Source: Trichosporon coremiiforme
Taxonomy: Eukaryota; Basidiomycota; Tremellomycetes; Trichosporonales; Trichosporonaceae
Reading direction: 5' to 3'
DNA: 64,000 bases
NCBI GenBank assembly: GCA_039545355.1
Contig: BCJJ01000010.1
Span: 1,476,889 to 1,540,888 of the forward strand
Positions 11,423 through 22,753 of this stretch are shown in pieces (within the stretch, counting starts at the first letter, position 1; every line of letters starts with the position of its first letter). The notes beneath the pieces are model-generated. The model did no database searches and was not told the DNA's origin. It was given only the letters and a program-made list of their open reading frames with translations. The position numbers and the translations under genes were made by a program.

Positions 11423-12253
11423 ATGGTGATCGAACTTCCCACCCTCCCGACGCACGCGACGAGCGCACCACCGGCCGACGTCGACGCAGCCGCAGTTGCC
11501 TCGACCTTCGTATCCCAGCTTTCCTTCAGCAGAGGCTAGGAACGGATCGAAGGTGCAGGCCCTCCTCGCCTCTCCAGGATGTGCTCGCCTTCTCGCGCGA
11601 CTTCCGTACCTTCCAGGGCGGCGAGGTGGGCCAGGCGGCTGCCGACACGTTCCCGAAGGCGCGGCCCCACAACTTCAAGATCAAGACGCCCCAACCACTG
11701 CTCGAGTCGCCCTTCCCTGACGTCAGCTGGGTGCGCGTGCACTTCGGCTTCGATACCAACGTCGGCCCCTGCTCTGGCATCGCGCGGATGGTGTATGAGC
11801 GCGGCGAGTGGAAAGCGTACACCATGTACATTCTACTCGAGAAGGTCGCAGGTCACCGGCAGCACGTCTGGCGCAACCGTCCCCGGGGGCAGCAGGGCAG
11901 CACAGCGCCGCCGCGCCGCATGACGAGTGGCACGCGCGACCGAATTCGCCGACTCGGACCCTGACGTCCTCGTCGTCGGAGCGGGACACAACGGTCTAGC
12001 GTGTGCCGCCGTTCTGCGCTCGTTCGGCGTCAATGCGCTTGCCGCGGACCGATTCCCACGCGGTGGCGATAACTGGCACAAGCGCTACGCGTCGCTGTCG
12101 CTGCACGACCCCGTCTGGACAGACCACATGCCTCTCATGCCGTACCCGCCCAACTGGCCCGTGTGGATGTAAGCGGGAAAGCTTGCAAACTGGCTCGAGG
12201 CATACGCCGAAGTGCAGAAGTGCAACGTCTGGTTCGAGTCTACGTCTTCTTCA
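11423..12253 (+). pseudogene. Broken FAD-dependent monooxygenase (FMO/BVMO-like)
   Basis: Remnant of a two-part flavin monooxygenase: an N-terminal SnoaL/NTF2-like part followed by an FAD/NAD(P) Rossmann part. Pieces in order are MVIELPTLPTHATS (frame from 11423), EARNGSKVQALLAS (second frame, near 11535), DVLAFSRDFRTFQGG to WKAYTMYILLEK (third frame, 11580-11850), then DVLVVGAGHNGLACAAVL and WHKRYASLSLHDPVWTDHMP (first frame, 11950-12170). Homology reads continuously only by changing frame at least three times. An in-frame TAA at 12170-12172 interrupts WPVW and AGKLANWLEAYAEVQKCN. Homology stops at about 12250, so the second half of the FAD domain and the whole NADPH domain are absent. Introns do not explain the frame changes because no matching splice pairs are present. 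The protein is almost certainly non-functional. A related intact enzyme lies at 22754-24712. Confidence 0.82.
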
Positions 12254-13730
12254 CGATTGGCAATTTCATGATGTCCCGCTGGTTCTGGGGGCGCGTCGCG
12301 CTCCAGATCGTGGCCGACAGAGGGGGCCAGTGGGGTGACGTCTACAGGGCGAAGTAGAAGTCGCATTCGGTGGCTCGCACAGGTCTGAAGTTCAGAAGTT
12401 CCGGTCAGCACAAGTTCTCATGCAAGACAAGTGAAGTGCACAGTTGACATAGGGCATGACGGAGCTTGGTGGCGAAAGATCTCAATTTCACCGATTAGGG
12501 GACACGACTTCTACCGCGGTGTAACTTCACCATCTGGTAATCAGATGTCAGCTATTGACGATCGTTGACAGATATCTGCTCAGTCAGGGAGTATGCGGTA
12601 AACACATCCTTTTGTCTGCGTTATCTCAGAACGTCTGACGTCTGGTTTAATGTCAGCTCTGTAGACTAGTGCGAGATCGCAATCAATGAAGTCTGGGCAG
12701 GAACAGCACTACACCGATCTGTCGAGGGAGCTGCCAACAATGAAGTTCGCGGGAGCGATGCCGTCGCTGCCTGAGCGCCGTCCTCTGCAGTAATCCTACA
12801 CCTGTCGGTAAGGGACCTTGGAACAACTTTGAACGCACGCGTTTTTAAGCACCGACGGCTCGCCTAACCTGCACTAATGACTTGGCGCGGACGCGGCCAT
12901 CGTAGTGATCTCCATACCCGGCCAGCGGAAGCAAGGCCCTACGTATGTAGACCATGCATCACCTCGATACAAGACCATAATCGGGAGGCCCCCGGTAGAC
13001 CAGTCGGCGACGGTCCAGGGCGGCGTTTCACAGTTTCAGGATCCGAGCGGGCCACTTGCGGAAGATCCCATCAAGGTTTTGGACTGACTCTTCCGTCGCC
13101 GTACCGGCAGCCCGCTACTGCTAGGTTCCTCTAGGTCACCGCTGGGGTACGTAGCGGGCAGAACGGCGCTTTGAGCATTTGGTGGTCCACAGGTAGCAAA
13201 TTTGCTGGTAGGTCGCTAGCTGATGGGAAAGTGGCCGCGAACCGCTGACGGAGGGTGGCACTGTTTATCTAAATCAGACGTTGAGCTCTCTCTGATGGGT
13301 GGCAGAGGTGCTATGACGAACGCTAAGCCGGTATGGGTGTTGTTCAGATTCTTACCTGACTGACTCGCTTTCAGCTGTGTACTCCGGTTGTATCAAGGAT
13401 TGCGGTCGGTAGACGCCGAGGTCTGTCACTGGGCTGCGCAAACACTGGTTAAGCTCCATTTTACGAGAAACCAGAGGCACTGTGGTATGCTTGACTCAAA
13501 CAAACTATCAACCTGCTGCGTGGTAACAGGAAGCTCAAGAGTGCACATACGTCAGATAAGAAAACTTCGCGCAGCAGGAGGATGTTGATTTTAGAGCGCT
13601 GATGGCATGCGTTGAAAAGTCTATCTAAATGTCCATCATATAAAATGAGTGTCGTACAGCCTGTACTCTGATTATACTCGATAATGTCCGTCTATGAGGG
13701 GCGCGACCAAGCGCCAGTGTCCGAGGGTGC
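12254..13730. other. Gene-free region after the monooxygenase remnant
   Basis: About 1.5 kb with no coding signal. The missing C-terminal half of the monooxygenase is not found further on in any frame. I see no repeats or RNA gene. Confidence 0.5.
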
Positions 13731-14648
13731 TTAAGCGAAGCACTTGCCGCCGATGCACTGGGCGTTGGGGCCGAGAGTGGCAGTGCAGTCGACACCGACG
13801 GTGGCGTTGCCCTGGGCGGCGAACGAACCGTGGAGGCATCCACCACAGCGCTGGGCCTCGTTCTGGGTGTCGGTGCACTCGAAGTGGGTCCGGTCTTCAG
13901 CGGAGATGTAGCAGTTCTCCCATCCGAGCTGGTTGCAGGTCGCGGCGGACTCCTCGTAGGCGACGGCGGGGTCGATGGTCTCACGCTTGCGGAGGCCGGA
14001 AGGAGCGGGGCCAGAGGTGCCAGTGGTGTAGATGTAGAAGGTGTTCTGATCGCAGCCGCCGATGCCGGAAGCCTGGGCCGGCTCGCTGAAGCAGTTCCAA
14101 GACGAGCAGATACCAATGTTCGAGGGGTGGGTGACCATGTACTGAGAGCCAGAGCAGCCGCGGCGGAAGACGTCGCAGATGAACCACTCCTTGAAGATGA
14201 GCCTGTCGCGAACAGACGAGAACGAGGCGCCGCTGGTCGAGAGACCCTGGGCGCAGCCTTTGAACTGGTACTTGGTGCGAAGCATGCGAACATCCCAGTA
14301 GGCGCCGGGGCATTGGTTGGGGAGGCCGTGAGCATAGCCGTCCTTCTTGATGTTGATGAAGATGTAAGCCTGGGGAGACGAGATCGAGCAGCGGCACTGG
14401 CCACCACGGAAGTACGAGAAGCCCTTGCCCTTGGACTGCATGCAGAGATCGGCGCACTCGTCACCGTTCAGAGCCTGAAACTTCTTGCCGAAGTGGGTGC
14501 CCCAGGTCGAGCAGTCGTTGTAGCAGCCGATGAATGCCTGGTTGTTGCCGTCGCTGGGAAGCAGAGTACGCTTCTGGACGCTGTTGGCGGCGTCGGTGGC
14601 GGGGAGGAATGCCGCAAGGGCGGTGAGGAAGAGGGATCCGAGCAGCAT
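13731..14648 (-). CDS. Secreted cysteine-rich protein with CPL1-like domain
   Basis: Single-exon gene for 305 residues. It starts with a clear signal peptide (MLLGSLFLTALAAFLPATDA), followed by a possible Kex2 site (VQKR, residues 25-28). Residues about 38-100 form a Cys-rich module resembling a WSC domain (FIGCYND ... CADLC ... FSYFRGGQCRCS). The C-terminal 60 residues (FECTDTQ ... RCGGC ... GVDCTA ... CIGGKCFA) match the CPL1-like cysteine pattern of fungal secreted proteins. That family is named after Cryptococcus Cpl1, a secreted protein. A dibasic KRE site near residue 228 precedes this domain. The product is probably an extracellular or cell-wall protein. A TATAAAAG box lies about 90 bp upstream. 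Family calls rest on cysteine spacing read by eye; function is unknown. Confidence 0.8.
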   Translation of the reverse strand: MLLGSLFLTALAAFLPATDAANSVQKRTLLPSDGNNQAFIGCYNDCSTWGTHFGKKFQALNGDECADLCMQSKGKGFSYFRGGQCRCSISSPQAYIFINIKKDGYAHGLPNQCPGAYWDVRMLRTKYQFKGCAQGLSTSGASFSSVRDRLIFKEWFICDVFRRGCSGSQYMVTHPSNIGICSSWNCFSEPAQASGIGGCDQNTFYIYTTGTSGPAPSGLRKRETIDPAVAYEESAATCNQLGWENCYISAEDRTHFECTDTQNEAQRCGGCLHGSFAAQGNATVGVDCTATLGPNAQCIGGKCFA

Positions 14649-16781
14649 TTTGAGCCGTGCGGGAGATTACAGAAGGAGGGGAGGGAGAAAGAGAGTAGAG
14701 AGTTGGGTTGGGGAGCTTCGAGTGCTTCGATGTCTTCTTTTATAATTGTTCTTCGCCTTCTTCGGAGGAGCGAGTGCTCTGCACTTCAGCTCCTACAGTT
14801 AATCCCCGACATTGCGCAGGGCCAGCGCTCGAGGGGCAGGTCTGCTGCCTGACGAGATGCGGCCAGTCACCCCTAGGAACGTGACTAGGATGTCGAGCGG
14901 ACCAGCCGGCAGCGGTAGGGAGCGGAAGGTGCTGAAACCGTGAACGAGTGCTTGGCGTACAGGTAGAGCACACGCTGATTTGTTGTCAGAGCTCGTCTAC
15001 GGGCTGTGGTGCACACTATCGTGATATCGGCCGGAGGTCTGCCAGTGGCGTGCAAGGCTGCATTCTAACAATTTCGGCCTCGCCGAGTGATGCGGATGGA
15101 CACAAAGTGCGGATGCCGTATGGCGCTCCCGTGCACCTACCTGGCCAGGGTCAGGCTATAAGGATCAGGCTGAGGCTCTTATCGCAATTCAGCAGTGAGG
15201 CGGACCATCATCAAGCAATTCAGGTGACCAAACCATACTTACCCGCGCCCTGTACGGAATACAGCATACACGGCCATGATCAGCCTGAGGACTCGTGAAC
15301 GAGTCGCTCTGAGGATCGGAACGAGCGCGTCGCGCCCAGCACTGAATCTCCCCGGCATGACGTACCAGCTCGAAACGCTGTCTCGCCGCGGTCCCGGGAC
15401 GTCGGAGCACTAGCGCACACGCAGCGCACGGCCGCCGGATCAGCTGGCCCCGCTGGGCAGACACCTGCTCAGCAGCTGCCGGCAGAATTGCATGCGCCTG
15501 CCCGTCCCTACCTCCTCACCTAAACGGCAACAAGCATATCTCTCTAAACCTTCGTACTCTCTGCGGGATCTATCATGGAAGGCTCTTGGAGGAGTTTGCC
15601 AGTTAAGACGGAGGCACTGAGCAGACGGGAGTAGGCAGCGGAAAGCTCATACCGGTCCCTCTATCGGTCATGAAGGGGAACTCTAATGCACCGCTCACTA
15701 GCCGGGAGCTGGGATGGGCTAGAACTCTTAACACGCCGGCTGAGTGAACGGCCAAACTCTATGCGCTCCCACAAGTGAGCCATTTACAGACTTCCCCTAC
15801 CCAATAGACAGCCCTCTTAGACATCACGCACAGTATAGAGTTCACGCTGACAATATAGGGGTGCCCGTTGCGCCCGGAAAGTGCCCGCAAGAGTCGGCAG
15901 CCTGGCCCTCCGGCAGGACAGACTGACGGCAGGCAGAGACCAGGTTCCGGACAAATGTGGAAACAACGCTGCTTGACTTAGAACTCCTGTCTGCCGTAAT
16001 CTCATCGTCGGCCGCTCCGACTGTCGCCGCCCCAAAAAGTACAGCATGCCCGCCAGCTGGACGTGCACCCCTGGTGACCATGACGTGAAGTGATGTGCGT
16101 ATGTGTGCGGCATGCGGCAAGGGACGAAGGGATGTTGGCAGCTGTGAGTCCCTCATGCCCTCTCAGGGCGCCGGAAGAACGAGTGTTCCTGGGCCGACGT
16201 TTGAGAACGGGTGAACGCGAATCAGCGGACATGATGTCGTCTTTCCGCCCTCGTGAGTCTTCCTCAGGCTCCATCTCCTTCTGAGGCCTACAGCACCAGC
16301 GGCCGAGGGAGATGTAGAAACAGTGACGCAAGACAGGGTTTCGCTGGTCTGTTTCCAACGCATCCGACAATTCAGGTGTTGCATCCCTGTCATCGCTGCT
16401 CCTCTGCCTCTTCTTCCAAGCACACGCATCTGCGCACGTTTGGAATGCTCGGGCAGCCGCACTCGTGCGTCGGGCGCCGAGGCATGTCATGGGGTTCTGT
16501 GATCGTTGCTCCTCGTAGCGGACCAACACACGGGAACCTCATCGTCACGCGCGCACATCGGCGCTTCCCTTCCATTTGCGTTGGTGGCCCTATTTTTGCT
16601 GCTCTGTCAGCTCTCATGTGTGCCTCGAGTTCCTCGCCTGTGCGCTCATCTCGACATGACCCGCGTTGAGTGGGCATTCCGGCTCTTTGCCGGGATACCA
16701 GGGCCCCCTCCTGCCTTAAACCTCCGAACCACTGCAACAACCATGCGACGAGCAGGATACTGGATGTCCAACATAGAAGTA
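14649..16781. other. Intergenic between CPL1-like and DUF7704 genes
   Basis: About 2.1 kb. The left end is the promoter of the CPL1-like gene with its TATA box. Reading all six frames I found only short, unsupported open frames and no domain motif, RNA gene or repeat. Confidence 0.5.
14737..14744 (-). promoter_or_regulatory. TATA box of the CPL1-like gene
   Basis: TATAAAAG on the minus strand, 89-96 bp upstream of the ATG. The leader between it and the ATG is a purine/pyrimidine-skewed tract, typical of well-expressed fungal genes. Confidence 0.6.
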
Positions 16782-18341
16782 CTACTCATCCTTGCGCACC
16801 CTGCGCCTCGTAGAGCGGCGCGGTGTCTGAACATCTGCCTCACGGATCTCCGTCACGACGGTGTCCTCTGCGATCTCGCCCAGGGACTCGGGCGTCTCGC
16901 GCCCAATGCCGAGGAGGTAGAGCATACTGTCGCGTTAGCTTGTGCAACTTCAGCGTACACATGGGTTGCTTGTTTGCTAGAAACTGGGGGGTGGGTCGTG
17001 TTGGATCGAGCTCAGGTCGAGCTTGAGTCAAGCTTGAGCTTGCCATATCGCCGCACCGGAAGCTCGGATGAGACGGCCGGGGAGTCACCGAGTGCTATCC
17101 ACGCGGCTCTTGGCGGAAGAGGAACCCCACTCCCCAACCTTGTCGTCCTCCTTCCCGGAAACCCCGGGACATCAAATACGGCATCACCGGCCGCGCGTCG
17201 GCATATCTTCAAACTTCGCAGCCCGGCATCCGGCACCCGTCACCCGACCGGTACCCAATTCCAGCAAACTTGGAGTGACTCACCGCATAGTGAACAGCAT
17301 CGCCGTAATTGTCACATTCCCGTGCATGAGCTGCGTCCAGCGGTCCGGGTGCGTAACCAGGCCACCGGGAAGCGGCCACAGCGTGAGGAAGATGCTGCCG
17401 TGAGTTAACTCTTCTCTCATTATCACACTCTGCACTGCGCAGGTCACTTACTGGGTCAAATCAGCTACGGCAAGCGGAACGAGAAGGCCAGTCACGAGCC
17501 GCTCCTGCAGCGCGGGCGCCTGCTGCTTGAAGATCGGGAAGAGGGAGAGTGACACGAGCGCGAGAACGAGGAAGCCTCTCATTAGCGCTGTTGACTCGGG
17601 ATGGAGTCGCCTTGCGATGGGGAGAAAGTGAGTGCGCCGCGGACGGAGTCACGCGTTGGGTGTGAAGCTGTCGCTCTAACGGTTCCAGATGTCTCGGTCC
17701 GATTCCAGCAGCTGAGTTACGTTCTCTCATCGACTCCCCTACACTGCCGCTCTGGCCTGCCCCACATCCTTCACACCTGCCAGAGGACACCGCGTAGACC
17801 TCGCACTCGAGGATGCTGACTTCCCTCCTCTATTACATCTCTCACTGACAGCAAGTCAGAGATTACTCACAAGATCCCAGGCATCCAACGAGCATCTGCC
17901 CACGAAGCGTTCCGCCAATGTGGGAAGTGAACGGCTCCTCGCTGGTCGGCAGCAGATCGGCCGCATAAGTCTTGGGCCGGAAGACGGCGTACGCTGCGCC
18001 GGCGAGCGCGAGGATCTGCTGTCAGCTGCCTTCTTCTCGCTTTCTCGCGTGCAATTGCTCTCAGCGAGCTTCATTACGATCCAGACGCTAGCCTTGCTTC
18101 TTCGCAAGTTGTCAGGGCTGCTGGGACTTCTTCCCTTCCTGTGCTCACGGATGGCAAGATTGGGAGCTGGGAGAGCGTATCTCTCAGGCCCGATGCCCAT
18201 CAAACCGGGTCGCTGTGGTATCTGGGAAGACTGCAACCCGTTCCCTATACTTCGCTCATGGCCGAATAGGCTACTCACAGGCTCGACCAGCCAGAAGAAG
18301 TAGAAGTAAACCGGCGGCAAGCAGTCGGTATCTTGGGCCAT
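16782..18341 (-). CDS. DUF7704-like small integral membrane protein
   Basis: Five exons (18279-18341, 17871-18015, 17452-17587, 17284-17394, 16782-16926) splice in frame to 199 residues with four hydrophobic segments. Landmarks are CLPPVYFYFFWLVEP at the N-terminus joined to ILALAGAAYAVFRP, then FLVLALVSLSLFPIF, LLVPLAVADLTHIFLTLWPLP, and a final membrane span TAMLFTMRMLYLLGIG. The pattern (N-terminal EP, central ADxTHI, closing hydrophobic span) is that of the fungal DUF7704 family, whose function is unknown. The C-terminus is cytosolic-looking, first acidic and then Arg-rich. Introns 1, 3 and 5 are about 260-360 nt, several times longer than elsewhere in the window, and hide the gene from simple open-frame searches. 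The model is supported because every junction has a canonical donor and acceptor and the total length is a multiple of three. The family name is from memory and less certain than the gene itself. Confidence 0.72.
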
Positions 18342-19853
18342 CTTGCTTGGTTCTTTCCTTGCGTTGCAGATGTGGATGTGAAGAGAAACGTCGAGAAGGT
18401 CTGCGGTGAGCACTTGTAGAACAGTGTGACCGAGGTGATGATCGACCTCAATTTTGTTTGTTTGCGTCGTTCCCTCGTTCGGCTCGTCGTCCGGTGACGT
18501 TGGGACCGAGCCTGATGGGTGCCTGGGAACCTTGCAACTTGGACACCGATCACGTGCGAACGTCTCTCGACAACGGGGAGCCTTACGTAAGAAGGAAGGT
18601 GGAAGGCACGTGGGCTACGCGTCCTCTTTGCCCCGCACTCGTGAACAATAGAACTCAGTGAATTCATGGTCGTGTGCGAACGAGTGACGCGCTCAGACTG
18701 CCGTTCGCCGTCATTCCGAACGGCAGCACTGCATGGATGTCTTATGATTTCGAACGGGATAGGAAGCTGAGCCGGTAAAGGCTTTGCGAATACGTGCACG
18801 GACGCATAGAGGACCGGAGTGCCCCGAGAACGCCTGCGGGAGGCGCAAGCTCGACCAGTCAAGCACGGGCGGCCAGCCATTAGCCACCGACCCCATTATC
18901 TTCGATCATTGTGTGCGTCAGAGCCAAACAAAGAGAATGTCAGAACAGGAGCAAAACCAACTCCAGCTAGACACAGTGTCCTATTAACTGGTGGCCAACT
19001 GGTCATTCGCAGGTAGCCCTGCCCGGCACGCTTTCTACCAATGGCCGCGTCGCTGATGGAGAATCAAGGACGCCACAAGCCACCCTTTTGTTTGTCGAGC
19101 TCGGTGGCGTCGCCGGTTCATATCGGCATCTGCGTCGGCATCCGCGGCTAAGTAGCCCATGCAACAGATAGCATCTATGCATACTGCATACAGGGGCTAC
19201 ATCCCGCCGATTGTCGTGCGACCGGACGATACACAGCCAACAAGAAGCTGCCAACGAGCCAATGCCATCGAGCCCCCCGAGCGCCCTGCACTAGGCTGAG
19301 CGCGTCTCGGCCACGTTCGGCGATCATGGCGCACGGTGCATGCGCCTATGCCTCCTGCAAGATTTCGAATCTGACCCCCGCAGTCATTCGAGTGAGCCCT
19401 TCCTTGGTCAGTCTTGTCAGTGTAGACGGGTAGACGACTGGCTCTCGTCAGTTTCTCTGCAGTCCGTGTCCCTTACGTCTGGCTCTCGGGGTTGCGCCTG
19501 ACCTTGACGCTGATTCGGGGGGAGGTTCACCGGTCGCTGCAGAACTTCGCTCGAGTCCGGCGAGGTGGCCGACTGCAGGCTCCGAGCCCACCGGAGTGGC
19601 GAGTCTATTATGGAAACAGTGCATGACAGTGGTAAGCTTTTGTACAAGGCCGGTTGCTGGCCGGTTCGTAAAGATATTGACACAGTTGGAGTATAGTAAG
19701 GAGGCGAAAGAACTTGATGCGATGAGAGTAAAAGGTGAAGGTTCGTGTCGTCACACGACCAGGGGTGTGGTGTGGGGCTGGCAAATTTGTAGTGGGTTTT
19801 TTGGTGTCTCGGCGTCGCCGCGACGTAGAACTCAGCACGAAACCAGCTCGTGC
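18342..19853. other. Intergenic upstream of DUF7704 gene
   Basis: About 1.5 kb holding the promoter of the DUF7704-like gene and the 3' flank of the small gene at 19854. No other feature is recognised. Confidence 0.5.
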
Positions 19854-20228
19854 TTAGGTGAAGAGGCGCGCGGCCTTGCCACCGAGCGAGGAGCGGTAGA
19901 CGTCCACGGCGGCAGGGGCAGTCATGTCGGGTTGCTTTGCGGCGCGAGAGATCTTGCGCAGCTCGGCGAGCGCGGCCTCAGGGGTCAGGTCGTCGCCCTC
20001 GCTGGGCGGAGGAAGCGTCGCCTTGAGCAGCTCCTCGAGCTGAGAGTCCTCGTCGTTCTCGGGGAGGCTGGCGGCGGCAGCAGCGACGGGGTGGGTGCGG
20101 CACAGTTTGCCGGGAGGCATGCAGAGAGCACGCGCTCCGAGGGGAGTCGCGGGTGTCACGGGGTTAACATGACGGTGAAGGCTAGCGGTGCGGGTGTGAC
20201 GGATGAGGCGAGCAGCTCCGATGGGCAT
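19854..20228 (-). CDS. Small hypothetical protein, possibly mitochondrial
   Basis: Open frame of 124 residues starting MPIGAARLIRHTRTASLHRH. The N-terminus is rich in Arg, Ser and Ala without acidic residues, as in mitochondrial presequences. It is followed by an acidic helix-like part (ENDEDSQLEELLKA) and a conserved-looking tail ending AARLFT. I do not recognise the family. The start at 20228 is preferred over an upstream in-frame ATG at 20372, because that extension is low-complexity leader-like sequence. Codon use resembles that of neighbouring real genes. It could be an accessory subunit or assembly factor, but nothing in the sequence decides this. Confidence 0.5.
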   Translation of the reverse strand: MPIGAARLIRHTRTASLHRHVNPVTPATPLGARALCMPPGKLCRTHPVAAAAASLPENDEDSQLEELLKATLPPPSEGDDLTPEAALAELRKISRAAKQPDMTAPAAVDVYRSSLGGKAARLFT

Positions 20229-21279
20229 TCTCTTGTTGGTTCTAGTAGATGTCGCGAGTGAGTTTTGAGTGGTGATTGATGGATGGATGCGCGAGATGTG
20301 AGTTGAGAGGAGACAAGATGGAGTCGTCAAGTCGAGTTGGTTGCCCACTGTGCTCGAGTTGAAGCGTCGCACTTGGCCGGCGCTCAGCGTCGGAGGGCGT
20401 GCAATGTGCGATATTTTTCGGTGTGGGGCCCGAGTCTCAAACCGGGGTAGCGTGTCATCTGCGGCGCAACCAGGCAGTTATCGGCTTTGTGATTGGCTGT
20501 CCGAGCTCCACAGTCGTCTATCCTGACTTTTCCTCGGCAAACACGCACTGGACGCCGCAGCAGCCCTGTCCACCGTGGGAGCTTCTCCTCCACTTTCCCG
20601 TGAACACCGGACAATGTCCGTCCACGGATCGGTCTTCTTCACGTGACCTGGGCCGGGCCAAGACTATGACCTGCCATGACGCAGTGTCCAGCGGCCATCA
20701 AGATGCCGAGGTCCGCCACTGGCCCCGCAAACTCCGCAGCTCTCGTACTCATCACTCGCGTCTCCTCACAGCGTGACATCACACACGACGACGTCGATCG
20801 TTACGTGACAACCTTTTCGGACCCGACAGATATCTGTGGCGATGTCTCTGAATTCTGCAGCGGGTGACGCGGGACGCGGGTGAATGACCCACGCCTCTCT
20901 CGTTCCAAACGAACACTCGGTAGACCCGGCAACACACCGGTCCAAGACCGGGGCAAAGTGGCACCGTGCCGTTCATCTCTCTGATCAATAAGCACAGCTT
21001 GCCCCCATTCGATTTCGATCACTACCGACTGCCGCGTTTGCCGCGATACCGGCTCATCGTCGTCTCTGTGTTCGGGTCCGATATCGCTCCCACCTTTGGC
21101 TCAGCTGGCCACCACCAGCACCCGCAGTGCTCATATCTTTGTCACAACAGGCGCAACGTTGCGTTCTGTCTCGGTTGTAATCCTGTGCAGAATGTCTTGG
21201 CAGTCGGAGCGTCTGGCGCACATGTAAGTACCGCCTCGAGGAAGATTGTTAGCACAAGTCTGTCTGCAGCACAGTAATC
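20229..21279. other. Intergenic between small protein and lectin genes
   Basis: About 1 kb between divergently transcribed genes, so a likely shared promoter region. No repeats or RNA genes were recognised. Confidence 0.5.
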
Positions 21280-21869
21280 ATGCGCCTCCTCCTCACACTC
21301 GTCGCGTCCCTGTTCCTTCTCCTCGGGGCCAACGCCGTTCGGTTCCAGTGGCCTTCTGGGCCGGAGAATGGTGGCTATCTGGGTGTCTCTCACGGCGGAT
21401 GCTGCACAGAGGCCCGAAATGGCACCCAGGTTTATGCGTGAGTCCCATTCCGAGCAAGCTGACAGCAGCACCGGGCCCGACTCGCGCTTCACCATGAGAT
21501 ACATCACCAGCGCCTGGAACATTGAGGGCGAACACATTCGTATGGCGGGCCACGGCAAACTTTGTTTGGATGCCGGATGGGGTGAGTCCAGAGGTGTGCC
21601 CTCTGCGCCAGCAACGTTCCCCTACGCTCGGGGGGGGGGGGGGGGGGGGGGGGGGCAAGTACTGACGCCCAGACGCGGGATACGGCACAATCCTCAAGAT
21701 CTGGAAGTGCTTCGACAACCACCCTCCTCAGCGCTTCAAGTACGAGAATGAGCGTATTATTCACATCCCGACTGGTTTCTGCGTCGACGTGAAAGACGGC
21801 GACCGCCAAAACCTCCAGCTCTGGGGGTGCTTTGACGGAAACACCAACCAGAGATGGCGCGCCGTCTGA
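21280..21869 (+). CDS. Secreted ricin B-type (beta-trefoil) lectin-like protein
   Basis: Three exons (21280-21437, 21469-21581, 21673-21869) give 155 residues. The first 19 residues (MRLLLTLVASLFLLLGANA) are a textbook signal peptide. The mature part carries beta-trefoil repeats: KLCLDAGW, ILKIWKCFDNHPPQRFKY, GFCVDVKDGDRQNLQLWGCF and a closing NQRW, which is the Q-x-W motif of ricin-B-type carbohydrate-binding modules. Four cysteines in C..D and W.C positions fit the fold. Only about two and a half repeats fit, so this is a compact version. The splice junctions restore frame, and joining exons 2 and 3 completes the LCLDAGWDAGYG segment. Intron 2 carries a run of 26 G. A role in binding glycans outside the cell is inferred from the fold; no toxin or enzyme domain is attached. 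Confidence 0.82.
21630..21655 (+). repeat. 26-bp G homopolymer inside lectin intron 2
   Basis: An uninterrupted run of 26 G lies between the donor at 21582 and the acceptor ending at 21672. It can form G-quadruplexes in DNA or RNA, its length may be an assembly approximation, and it is near the intron's 3' end. Confidence 0.95.
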
Positions 21870-22753
21870 CCCCCGACCGTATCCTCGGCGGAGCCGGAGC
21901 CGGAGCCGAGCGCGTGAGCGTGCGCGGCGTTGCCAGGTGTCAGCGAGGCAATTTCTCCGGCACTGATAGGATAGCGGACAGTCAAGCAACTGAGACATGG
22001 TATATAATATGCAACGAACATTATTTCGGGCTCCTACTGTATCGATCAGTGAGGGTGTTGTTGATCAGTCGGGCAGCCGTGAGAAAGGTTGAAACTAGCG
22101 AAGGCTGTCTCCGACCTCGATTCCTCTGAAAATCTCCAAAATCAGAAGAGGTCGCCTGCACGCATGACGCAAGCATACCAGCTTGCGCCCTCGCTAGTCA
22201 AGGAAGGAAGGAAGACGGTGATCAGCGTGTCTGGAGGCGGAACACATTGATTCCGCTGGACGTGCAGCCCACACACTGGGTGGTCACCTTCGAACTACTT
22301 TTCGGCCTCAACCTCCTACTCCCTTAATTACCCGGTCTCGCTGACATGAAGCTTCAAAGTGATCACGAGCGTTGGTACTGCTTGTGACTCAGCCGCTGGA
22401 AACCGCCTGAGCAGCAACAAGCGCACGCTAACAGCCGATAAGCATCAGAACGCGCGAGGCAGCGTCTGGCCTATTACGTGAGTGCCCGACCAGATGACGC
22501 CTTCCGCCGTCGGCGTGAACTCATCCATGGCGAATATCACTTCAGGCTCACATCATCCATTCTTCTGACTGCCATACCGCGACGGGTGTGCCGATGCTGC
22601 GTCGACCATCGGCAGCATGCACTCGGCATGCATGCATACCGAGCGCGCTCGATCACGCACCGTGTTAGACCATCTGCATTGGCAACACTGCTGCGTTAGT
22701 CTCGGCGGTCGGAGAAACTTAGGGGACTCATAAAAGCGAGCAGAGTGAGACTG
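21870..22753. other. Intergenic upstream of monooxygenase
   Basis: About 0.9 kb containing the lectin 3' end and the monooxygenase promoter. Nothing else recognised. Confidence 0.5.

Noticed and set aside
16506..17408. 300-codon plus-strand frame across the DUF7704 gene
   Set aside because: It runs through introns and antisense of the better supported minus-strand gene and has no family features.
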